A stretch of 64,000 bases of DNA from Bdellovibrio bacteriovorus (GTDB lineage Bacteria > Bdellovibrionota > Bdellovibrionia > Bdellovibrionales > Bdellovibrionaceae). The position numbers and the translations under genes were made by a program. The DNA is taken from the NCBI RefSeq assembly GCF_002208115.1, contig NZ_CP020946.1, positions 2,790,001 to 2,854,000 on the forward strand. Direction: 5' to 3'. Below the pieces are notes generated by a model. It ran no database searches, was not told the origin of the DNA, and saw only the letters and a list, made by a program, of their open reading frames with translations. Every line of letters begins with the position of its first letter. The first letter of the stretch is position 1. Below, one piece after another: positions 32,377-41,100 of this stretch.

Positions 32377-33826
32377 TTACTTTCGGATCGGGAAAGAGCA
32401 AATAAATTCAGATCCCTGGTCGACAATACTTTTCACCGCAACCGTACCACCGTGACTTTGCATAATATGCTTCACAATGGCCAGCCCCAGCCCCGTGCCC
32501 CCGGCATCGCGGGTGCGCCCCTTGTCGATGCGATAAAAGCGCTCAAACAGGCGATCCAAGTGTTGCTCAGGAATCCCCTGCCCGTCATCGATCACACGCA
32601 GGATGATGTATTCTTTGATATCGCGTTCCCAGCGGATCTGGATGGTCTTGCCAGAGGGAATGTATTTCACGGCATTGGACACCAGATTGCGCAGGACTTG
32701 TTCCACTTTGCGGGCATCGGCCAAAAACGGGGGAACATCGCCGTTCACACGGATGGTGATGTTTTTTTCCGCCGCCATCACGGCCAGCTCTGAAACCACG
32801 TGCTCAGAAATCGCCAGCGGATGAATCATTTCAAGCTTCAGCTCAGAATTTGAGGCTTCCAGCGTGTTGATGCTAAGCATGTCATTCACTAGATCCATCA
32901 GGCGGTCAATATTTCGAGACACGATATCCAGGAACTTTCCGGCCTGCTGAATCTGGCCAGTTTTTACGTCCTCTTTCAGTGTGTCCACATAGCCCTTGAT
33001 GGACGTAAGCGGCGTTCGCAGTTCATGAGACGCGTTTCCAACAAAATCCATGCGGATCTGTTCAGCCCGTTTCATCTCGGTGATGTCGTGGAAGATCCCC
33101 ACGACGCCGTAGATTTCCTGGGTCTTTTCATTGCGGATCGGATTCACTGACACCGCAAAGAAACGCGGTTGATTGTCGATCAAGGTCGGAAGCTTCACCG
33201 TAAAGCGCTGAACTTTGCCGATCTTGATGGTTTTGCCAAAGCCTTCCAACACGTCGGAAGAGCGAATAGCATCCTTCAATCGCAGAATCTGACCGTTCAG
33301 AAGGTCGGACGACAGGAATTGCGGACGACAGGAATTGCGCGGCAAATTGAGAATTAAAATAAAGAATCTTTTCATCAAGGCTGACAGACACCAGCCCCTC
33401 GGCCACGGCGCTCATGAAGGCCTGGGATTCTTCCTGAGACTGCAGATAACGGGCTTTGCGGTTTTTCATCTTGCGATGAATGCGATCCAAAGCCAATTCC
33501 AGTTCAGAAATATCAGCGGTTTCGTCGTCCGCCAGATCGTCTTCTTGTTCTTTCACCAGACTGCCGAAGGTGCGTTTGCTGGAAATGCGCAATGCTTTCA
33601 GAATCACGCGATGAATGGGTTTTGCAAAACGATAAGACGTGATGGCCGAAACCAGAATGCTGAAAACCAAGAAATTCAACAGGGCTTCGTTATAGACAAA
33701 CGGACGAACCCCGTGACGAACATCGATAACAGAAATGACGGCCAGATACAGACCATTGAAGGCCACTACCTGCCAGGAGAAGTAGCGCCAATAAACTCGC
33801 CATGGAAATCGGATAAATCGCTTCAT
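32377..33826 (-). pseudogene. phoR: Phosphate sensor histidine kinase PhoR, frameshifted by a 16-bp tandem duplication
   Basis: The 5' frame (33826-33128) carries two transmembrane helices (~15-35, 50-70), a linker and the start of a PAS domain. The 3' frame (33378-32377) has the rest of the PAS domain, the H-box NASHELRTPLTSIKGY and the ATPase motifs DDGQGIP and GGTGLGLAIV. The break is a perfect tandem copy of GGACGACAGGAATTGC (33307-33322 and 33323-33338). Removing one copy restores ...NSQFAAQFLSSDLLNGQIL... in frame, giving 477 residues. PhoR activates PhoB at low phosphate. As read, the sensor is cut from the kinase. An internal ATG could still start the kinase piece. It overlaps phoB by four bases. 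Confidence 0.88.
33307..33338. repeat. Perfect 16-bp tandem duplication in phoR
   Basis: GGACGACAGGAATTGC occurs twice without a gap. Sixteen is not a multiple of three, so the reading frame shifts. Slippage could remove or restore it. Confidence 0.97.
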
Positions 33827-34530
33827 GCGATATCTACTTTAACCCGATATCCAACGCCACGGATAGTCTCAATACGGTCTCCCCACTCCCCTAACTTCTT
33901 GCGTAATCCGAAGACATGAGTGTCGATAGTGCGGCCAACCACGTTAATACCCTCGCCCTGAATGTTTTCAATCAGTTGTTCGCGGGTCAAAACGCAGCCG
34001 TGATTCTGAACCAACGCCCCCAGCAGCTTGAATTCCGAAGGAGTCAGGTGCAGAGGCTCGTTGTTGTAAGAGATCTCGTAAGACTTGAAGTTGATTTTCA
34101 AACCCATCAGGGAAACTTCACCGTCGTCAGCCGCTGTGGGAGCAGCGGTCTGAACCTGAGACCTGCGCAAAAGAGCCTTGATGCGAGCAATGAAGACGGA
34201 AGGATTGAAAGGCTTGGTCATATAGTCGTCAGCCCCTTTTTCAAGGCCGGCAACGATGTCCTGAGGTTCGGTTTTAGCGGTGACCATCAGAACTGAGGCC
34301 CCGGTGTTTTTGGCTTTGATTTTGTCGACGATGTCGACGCCGCTCAAGCCCGGCAGCATCCAGTCAAGGACGAACAAGGAATAGTTCTGGCGATTCATTT
34401 CGTTCAGAGCTTCTTCGGCGGAAGCACATTCGGTCACTCGGTACCCTTGACGGAGCAGGTGCAGAGCCATCAGCTCCCGGATTTCCTGCTCATCTTCCAC
34501 CACTAGCACATGAACTGAATTATCAGCCAA
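33823..34530 (-). CDS. phoB: PhoB-like response regulator
   Basis: 235 residues from the TTG at 34530, chosen because GGAGGA lies seven bases upstream; a longer frame extends into phoU. The receiver domain (1-125) has the acidic pair in VVEDEQE, the phosphorylated Asp in LFVLDWMLPG, the Thr in MVTAKT and the Lys in YMTKPF. The C-terminal winged helix is OmpR/PhoB-type (LTPSEFKLLGAL...VVGRTIDTHVFGLRKKLGEWGDRIETIRGVGYR). It is expected to control phosphate-starvation genes. It overlaps phoU by 8 bases and phoR by 4. Confidence 0.93.
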   Translation of the reverse strand: MADNSVHVLVVEDEQEIRELMALHLLRQGYRVTECASAEEALNEMNRQNYSLFVLDWMLPGLSGVDIVDKIKAKNTGASVLMVTAKTEPQDIVAGLEKGADDYMTKPFNPSVFIARIKALLRRSQVQTAAPTAADDGEVSLMGLKINFKSYEISYNNEPLHLTPSEFKLLGALVQNHGCVLTREQLIENIQGEGINVVGRTIDTHVFGLRKKLGEWGDRIETIRGVGYRVKVDIA

Positions 34531-35188
34531 ACTTTCCTCCGTGTCGGACGTCCTTGCCAGTAAAGGCAAAGATCACGTCTTCTGCGATATTCGTCGCGTG
34601 ATCTCCAAGACGTTCCAGATTTCTCGCAATCAAAATCAAATCCATGCCCGCTTCCACATCATCAGAGTGGGCTTTCATGTGCGCCATCGCGTCCTGGAAA
34701 ACCTTGTTTTTCAGAGCGTCGATTTCGTCATCCATCAACAGGATCTTTTTGGCCTGCTCAACGTCACCACGGACGAAGCTGTCCAAAGAGCCCTTCACCA
34801 TACGTCCGGCGATTTCAGACATTTTCTGAATGTCGCCCAACTGCTGCTGGATGGGTTTGCGCCCCAGATAATCCTTCCCGGAGTAGGAGATATTCACGGT
34901 CTGATCACCCATGCGTTCCAGATCGTTGTTGATCTTAAGAACGGAAATGATCAAACGCAGGTCTTTGGCCACCGGGCCCTGCTTTGCCAGGACGTGCATG
35001 CAGGCGTTGTCCACGCGGATGTGGTCTTCATTGATCAGTTTCTCGATGTCATGAACACCGCTGAACATATCCACATCACGGGACAACAAAGCCGCGGTCA
35101 CCTGAGCCAGAGATTTTTCAACATGGCCACCCATCAGAAGAATCATTTTTTTCAGGTCTTCCAGTTGAATATCTATCGCTCTTTCCAT
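34523..35188 (-). CDS. phoU: PhoU phosphate signalling regulator
   Basis: 221 residues from the ATG at 35188, with AGGTGG at good spacing; a GTG three codons upstream is the alternative. PhoU forms a helical bundle and represses the Pho response when phosphate is plentiful, acting between the Pst transporter and PhoR. Two repeats with the metal-binding signatures NNDLERMGDQTVNIS and ARNLERLGDHATNIAE are intact. No pst genes are in the window. It leads phoU-phoB-phoR in overlapping order. Confidence 0.95.
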   Translation of the reverse strand: MERAIDIQLEDLKKMILLMGGHVEKSLAQVTAALLSRDVDMFSGVHDIEKLINEDHIRVDNACMHVLAKQGPVAKDLRLIISVLKINNDLERMGDQTVNISYSGKDYLGRKPIQQQLGDIQKMSEIAGRMVKGSLDSFVRGDVEQAKKILLMDDEIDALKNKVFQDAMAHMKAHSDDVEAGMDLILIARNLERLGDHATNIAEDVIFAFTGKDVRHGGKFG

Positions 35189-35228
35189 GGTATCCACCTT
35201 TAGCGCTTGGCTTGATTTATAATGATTT

Positions 35229-35260
35229 GAAAAATAAAGACACCGCTTAACACGGCATCT
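35229..35260 (-). terminator. Terminator after the porin-like gene
   Basis: On the minus strand an 8-bp stem (AGATGCCG / CGGTGTCT, two G-T pairs) with a seven-base loop is followed by TTATTTTT. It separates the porin-like gene from phoU. Confidence 0.65.
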
Positions 35261-35290
35261 CTATTGATTCTAACAGAAACTTAACACACT

Positions 35291-36346
35291 CTAGAACAGA
35301 ACCTGAGCGGCCAGCTCCAGCTTGGATCGCTCGCGGGCTCCCGGGGCGAAGTCCTCACCGTATTTGGTGTGATCAACCGCCAAGGCCGCCTTAATATCAT
35401 CCGTCACTTGATAGCCCAAAGCAAGAATCGCGGTCTGCAAATCCTTGCCGTCCTCACCAACGACAGGGTTCAGATAATCATAACGCACCAAAATCTCCGC
35501 CTTAGGCCCTGTATGCACCACGGCGTAAAGACTGGCACCCTCGCCCCGGACGGACTGACCACTGAGCGCCGTCACATCCACCCCTTCCGCCATGTCATAA
35601 TCGCGGATGGCATCGGCCGGGTCCTTGGTGGCAAGGTATTCCAAAGCCACCATCCACTCGTCCTCTTTTTCATAGGACAGCAGCCCCTGGATGCGCTCCT
35701 TCAGGCCCACGTCGGCGCCGTAAAGATCGTAACTGCCCCGGACATAGCTGAGACTCAGGGACCACGGATTCCATTTAAAGATTCGCGCAAAAAGAGTGAC
35801 TTCTTTGTGCGGCCCCTCTTCCTTTTCCTGCGCTCCCTCCCCGTTGGTCAGATTAAGTGCCCATTCGCCATAATCATGGGGAAGCTGGGACATGAAAGAC
35901 ACACCCAGGTCGGAGTACGAAAGGTATTTCCACTTTTCAGTCATGGACCAGGCGGTCTGTCCCAGGAAGCGGTATTGGTAATTCTCGTATTGAGCCTCTT
36001 GCCAGGTTTGCGGGATCAAGCCAGCGCGCAAAGCATGCATGCCTTCAAAGACACTGACCAGATCCAAGTAGGCCTCGCGAACACCGACATCAAAACGGTT
36101 CGGGCTGATGTTTTTTTGCTCAGAGCCTTCCATTGTCACGACCAGCAGGTTGTCCTCTTGCAAGGGGATGTGAACACCCAGAAACAGGGACGGAACTTCA
36201 AAGGCCGAGTTCCCGCGCTCGCCAGTTGGCAGATTCCAGACAGAGGCTGTGGCATCCAACTCACCGGTCAGCTCAATCTCAGAAAGAGCCAAAGCCTGCG
36301 TGGACGCAAAAAGTGAAAATAAAGAGCCAAGAACGATTTTTTTCAT
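35291..36346 (-). CDS. Outer-membrane porin-like protein
   Basis: 351 residues from the ATG at 36346, where the signal peptide begins (cleavage after ALALS or nearby); two upstream in-frame ATG codons are possible. The mature protein has alternating beta-strand pattern, with aromatic girdles (WKYLSYSDLGVSF, WSLSLSYVRGSYDLYG, ILVRYDYLNPVV) and ends in Phe, the usual sorting signal for the BAM machinery. This fits a beta-barrel porin, possibly OprP/OprO-like. It stands next to phoU/phoB/phoR and ppx, so phosphate or polyphosphate uptake is plausible. That link is positional only. Its start is divergent from ppx by 52 bases. Confidence 0.8.
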   Translation of the reverse strand: MKKIVLGSLFSLFASTQALALSEIELTGELDATASVWNLPTGERGNSAFEVPSLFLGVHIPLQEDNLLVVTMEGSEQKNISPNRFDVGVREAYLDLVSVFEGMHALRAGLIPQTWQEAQYENYQYRFLGQTAWSMTEKWKYLSYSDLGVSFMSQLPHDYGEWALNLTNGEGAQEKEEGPHKEVTLFARIFKWNPWSLSLSYVRGSYDLYGADVGLKERIQGLLSYEKEDEWMVALEYLATKDPADAIRDYDMAEGVDVTALSGQSVRGEGASLYAVVHTGPKAEILVRYDYLNPVVGEDGKDLQTAILALGYQVTDDIKAALAVDHTKYGEDFAPGARERSKLELAAQVLF

Positions 36347-36398
36347 GTCTCTCATGCTGCCATCTTTATATACTGTTGCCAAGGAAAGGGAGCTTTAC

Positions 36399-37310
36399 GT
36401 GTCACGTCGTATATCCGCCATTGATATCGGGTCCAACGCCATTCGCATGATGATTGCCGACGTTCATGAGCAAGCTCCGCACCTGCATATCGTGAAGAAG
36501 TACCGCGCCGCTGTCCGCCTGGGGCATGACGTTTTCACTCAAGGGGTGATCACGCCGGCCTCTTTGGACATCGCCAAGGCCACCTTTCAGCGCTATGCCC
36601 TGACCAACCGTGAACTGGGTGTGACCAAGTGCCGGGCGGTGGCCACTTCTGCCAGTCGGGAAGCGAAAAATCAGAAGGAGTTCGTGGATCTGATTTATAA
36701 AACATCGGGCATCAAGATCGAGGTTATTGATGGCACCGAGGAAGGTCGCCTGATTCATCTGGCTGTTCGTAAAGAGCTGGATCTGGACAACAAAAAGTCG
36801 ATGCTGATTGATATTGGCGGCGGCAGTGTTGAGGTGACCTTTTCGCAAGGGCCGAAGATGCTGGCGACCAAGTCATTCCCAATGGGCACCGTGCGCGTGC
36901 TGGAAAATCTGGCCAAACGAAATCTGAATGAAAATCATCTGAATATCATCATGGGCGAATTCATCGGCGCTTTGGGCGAGCATATCTACAAGAACTGCGA
37001 TCACGACCCGGTGGATTTCGCCATCGGCACCGGTGGCAATCTTGAATGCCTGGGTCAACTGAAGGGCGAGTTGCTAAAGAAATCCCCCCAATCATTCCTG
37101 ACCCTGGCCGAGCTGACTGAAATCATCGACCGCCTGCGCACCTTCAAGGTCAAAGACCGCATCGAAAAATTGCACCTTCGCCCCGACCGCGCCGATGTCA
37201 TCGTCCCGGCCGCCATGCTGGTCCAAACCATCATGCGCCAGGCAGAGACCGAAAAGATCCTGATCCCCAACGTCGGCCTGCGCGACGGCCTGATCTGGTC
37301 CATGCTCTGA
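36399..37310 (+). CDS. ppx: Exopolyphosphatase (Ppx/GppA family)
   Basis: 303 residues from the GTG at 36399, with AAGGAAAGGGAG upstream; the longer frame is rejected because its extension covers the porin gene. The sugar-kinase/Hsp70-type folds are visible: SAIDIGSNAIRMMIADV (phosphate 1), AVATSASREAKNQ, DGTEEGRLI, MLIDIGGGSVEVTF (phosphate 2) and IGTGGNLECLGQL. The protein has only the catalytic domain, without the HD-like C-terminal part found in E. coli Ppx. It releases phosphate from polyphosphate, or hydrolyses pppGpp. It lies beside the phoU region, and ppk is 5 kb downstream. Confidence 0.92.
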   Translation: MSRRISAIDIGSNAIRMMIADVHEQAPHLHIVKKYRAAVRLGHDVFTQGVITPASLDIAKATFQRYALTNRELGVTKCRAVATSASREAKNQKEFVDLIYKTSGIKIEVIDGTEEGRLIHLAVRKELDLDNKKSMLIDIGGGSVEVTFSQGPKMLATKSFPMGTVRVLENLAKRNLNENHLNIIMGEFIGALGEHIYKNCDHDPVDFAIGTGGNLECLGQLKGELLKKSPQSFLTLAELTEIIDRLRTFKVKDRIEKLHLRPDRADVIVPAAMLVQTIMRQAETEKILIPNVGLRDGLIWSML

Positions 37311-37321
37311 TCCTGATTTCC

Positions 37322-37379
37322 GACCCTCGCCCCATCCGTTCCGCCACCACCACCCTCATTGCTTTTGGGACCCTCGCCC
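37322..37379. repeat. Two REP-like cores upstream of the transposase
   Basis: GACCCTCGCCCC lies at 37322-37333 and GGGACCCTCGCCC at 37367-37379. The same core occurs inverted after the transposase gene. Confidence 0.6.
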
Positions 37380-37415
37380 GCTTTGCAGCTATGGCTCTTC
37401 ATCAAGGAGTTGCAC

Positions 37416-37958
37416 ATGGCAAAACACTTTTCTTTTGGCGGCGATCTTAAACATGACTTCAATGGAACCTCTTATGGAGGAGAACTTTCTAAAGGCAAAC
37501 GACGAAGCCAGCGACCACTTTCCAACTATGAACCGATTCACCTGGTACTTAAGAGCAACAAAGCCTTCGGGCGAAGGTCCCTTTTGCATCCGGCGAACAG
37601 GAAAATGCTTCTGAAATACACACGAAGATTTGTATTTCGTTTCAAGGTGAGACTTTACAGCTTTGCCAATGTCGGAAACCACATCCATATATTGATCCGC
37701 GTCCCTAATCGCAAAGCCTATGTCAGTTTTATCAGCGCACTGACAGGCACCATCTCTAAAATGATCTTCAAATCCGCCGGCATGTGGGACCTTCGCCCCT
37801 TCACTCGTGTCACCTCTATGGGGCGAGGGTTCGGAATTGTGCGGAAGTATATAGAAAGGAACGTCGAACAAGGCTTGATGGTGGTGGAATCCATTATGAA
37901 GAAAGATCCACTTTGGCGGCGGGCGGGATTTGACTCGGTGATTTGGTCCTGGGGATAG
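37416..37958 (+). mobile_element. REP-associated tyrosine transposase (RAYT, Y1 family)
   Basis: 180 residues from the ATG at 37416, with AAGGAG upstream. The Y1 transposase domain carries the HUH motif NHIHIL, with the conserved tyrosine in GIVRKYIERN. These single-stranded DNA enzymes move or maintain REP sequences. The flanks carry GGGACCCTCGCCC-type cores in opposite orientation (before at 37322 and 37367, after at 37962). Further core copies lie inside the gene itself at 37569, 37786 and 37820. It separates the ppx gene from the large hydrolase. It has no intact IS ends that I can see. RAYTs are usually single-copy and domesticated. Confidence 0.85.
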
Positions 37959-37961
37959 ACT

Positions 37962-37975
37962 GGGGCGAGGGTCCC
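37962..37975. repeat. Inverted REP-like core after the transposase
   Basis: GGGGCGAGGGTCCC is the reverse complement of the upstream cores. It is followed by a second GTCCCGG-x-GACAG-like copy at ~38032. Confidence 0.6.
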
Positions 37976-38155
37976 GGAAGACAGGGGGAGGAGGTATAAA
38001 ACTGACAGTGTGGTGAGTGAAATGTCACTGGTCCCGGAGTGAGACAGTGGTTTTATCAGATTCGGTTTTAAGTCTGTCTTAATTCAGATGGCGAAGCTTC
38101 TTTGGCACCGCTCTTGCCTTTATTCATAGTGAGACAACTTTTTAAAGGGGTTCCT

Positions 38156-41100
38156 ATGAAGTCCGCAAAGTCTTATAAGAATGTTCTGGCAATGAGCTTT
38201 ATCTCCACGATCATTGCTTTTGGCTCCACCACAGCCCATGCCTTCGACATTCCATTAAAAGCCAGCGACATCAAGACCGTGGCCCGACCTGCTGCTCAGA
38301 AAAAATCCAAAACGATTTTCCTCGCAGTCGACGGTCTAAGCTACAACGCTTTTGCAACAGCCCAAAAGCAGGGACTCTTCAAAGAATTCTCAAGCTTCGG
38401 AGCACACGTCGCCCCTTTTCCATCTATGACTGACTTGTCCTGGGCCACCGTCACACACACCTCCGACATATTTGGAGCCGCCGGACGTATTAAATCTGTT
38501 GAAGCTACCTATTTCGATGAGTCCTCCCAGTCAATTCAGGGCGATCCCCGCGACTACTACCGTCGTTTGGCTTCCCCAAAGTACTATATGGGGGCCTTCG
38601 AATCCTTCTTTAATCCATATGTCGAAGCTCTTATGTACTTCCCCACAGAAGAGGTTCCAAAACTTGAAATCAAAACTGTTGTGGATGAGCTTTCCGCAGC
38701 GAAATCAAAGCCGGTCCTGACAGGATATATCGGCGCAATTGACTCTACCGCCCACACTCAAAAAGACCGCCTGTTCCCGGTCATGAAAATCCTGGATTCA
38801 GAAATCAAACGTCTGATCAAAAACTTCAAGGACAAAGGTGAAGACTTTGAAGTTGTTCTGGTGTCCGACCACGGCAACATCGGCCGTTTTCAGGAAGGCA
38901 CCGCTGAAATGGAACTCATGGGTGTGGATATCGGCGAAGTTATCTCCCGTGCCGGCCTCAACAACGTTCAACAATTAAAAGACCCCAAAGACGTGGCCGT
39001 GCCTTTGATGGCATTGGGCACCTGGGGTCCTGTCTACCTGAAAGACCGCAAACAAATGCCTCGCCTGATCGAAGAGTTTAAGAAAGCAAACTGGTTCGAC
39101 ATGGCGGTCTACATCAACCGCAACAACGCCTCGGACACTCTAATGACCGTAGAAACCTCCACAGGCGGGGCGAAGGTCCAATTTGATAAGAAGAATGGCT
39201 TGTATTACTACTATCCAGAGATGGGAAATCCGTTGGGCCTTCCCAAGGAGTATCACTCCACTAAGGCCGCTCCCAAAAGTATGAAAGCCGATCAGCTTTT
39301 AAAAATCACAGCCCTTACTAAATATCCTGACTCTATCTTCCGTCTGATTGAGTCGGCTTCTGAGCGCAATTTTGACTTCCCGGATTTCATCCTGACCCTG
39401 AAAGACGGTCACTACATCAAATCCGCTCTGGGTGGCTTCACTAAAATGTACCGCACTCACGGCTCTTTGACCGCAGCTTCCAGCTTCGGCCTGGTTGCTT
39501 CCACCAAACGCATCATCCCTGGCCAGATACGCTCCAAAGACATCCTTCCATTCTTCGGTATCGAAGCCAAAGAACTGTTCGGCAACACCGCTGCCCGCCA
39601 CGAAAAGTCCGGCCGCGAAGCCCTGCAAGAGGTCAACATCAACTCCCGCCGCGGTGTTGAGACTCAAGCCAAAGATCTTTCCCAAAAACGCATCTTCCAG
39701 CACCTGACAAGATTCGTGTCTGACACGCGTCCTTACTTCCTGGTGTCTGAAATCAAGAGCTTCATGGATGCCTTCAAGTTCGATCCGTTCCAAAAACCAG
39801 GCTCCAGCTCTATGAGCCCAATGAACTTTGATATCTCCAAGTTCGACGTCAACACCATGATCAGCCCAGAAGACATCGGTGCGGTGACGGATGCGGTTCT
39901 GACTGCAGGTTCAGTTGAAAACCTCATGAACGATCCACGCATTGAAAAGGTAAAAGCCAAAGTCGGCATCCTTCAGGATACCAAAACCGCAAACCTGGAT
40001 CTGAAAACCACCGACCTGACTTCCGGCGGTATCATGGGTGACATCGCGAAATTCGTGCTGCCAGCCAAACGCGCCGTCATGAAAATGTACCAGCTTCCAT
40101 ACCTGCTGGAAAAATCCATCGTGGTTCAGGAAAAACCATTCCTGCCAGAAACACGCGACATGGTCTTTGCGAAAAACTGGGTTTCCACCAAAGAATCCCT
40201 GGCAGCTTCTTTCGCGAAACTGACTGACGTGAAGCAAGCAACCAAAACGAGTGCGGCGGAACAACTGCTGAAAGAAACCATCAAGGAAGCAGACCTTGAA
40301 GACCGCATCTATCCAACACCACTGACGAAGATCTACAACTCCAAGCTGGAAGACGTGACCTTGGTGTACGTTCCAGGCATCTATAACAGCATCTTCGACA
40401 AAGAGATCTTCTCTTTGGGTCTGAATGCCCTGCAGGACGATCTGGGCCTGCGTGTGATCCAGCCGCCAGTGGAATCCACTTGCGCGAGCGACCTGAACGC
40501 CGACATCATCATGAACTACATCCGTGACGACTATAAAATGCGCTTGCAGCGTGGCCACAAGGCTCCTCGCTATGTGTTCCTGGGCTATTCTAAAGGTGCG
40601 GTGGATACACTTCATGCTTTTGTTAAAAATCCTAGCTTCGTGTCCACATACGTAAAAGGCTTTGTGTCTGTCGCGGCTCCATTGCATGGTTCCAGCATCC
40701 TGAACACGACCGACGTTCCGTTTGCCCTGGTTTCAGCCCTTTCTGAAAACCAAGGTCCGGAGATCTGCCAGACTGAAAAAACCGCGTCCAAGTCCATTTC
40801 CCCGACGGCGATGGATTCTTTCTGGAGAAAGAACGAAAGATCTTTGATCGGTCTGACTCGTTACTTCTCTGTGACCTTTGAAAGTGACCCTGAAGATTCT
40901 CACATCTTCATGAAAGCCACCAAAATCATCGGTCAATTCGAAGAAAACAACGACGGTGTCGTGACGGTGTCTTCTTCCAAGTTCCCGGCTCGTTTGAAGG
41001 CCGTGGACATGGGCACCATCAAAGCCGATCACCTGGCTGGTATCTTGTCTTCCCGCTTTAACCAGAAGGCCTTCATGAAAGGTCTGGTGACGGCGCTGGC

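Noticed and set aside
37322-38060. Intact insertion sequence with terminal inverted repeats
   Set aside because: The flanking cores are short REP-like hairpins and no target duplication is visible. A RAYT fits better than an IS.
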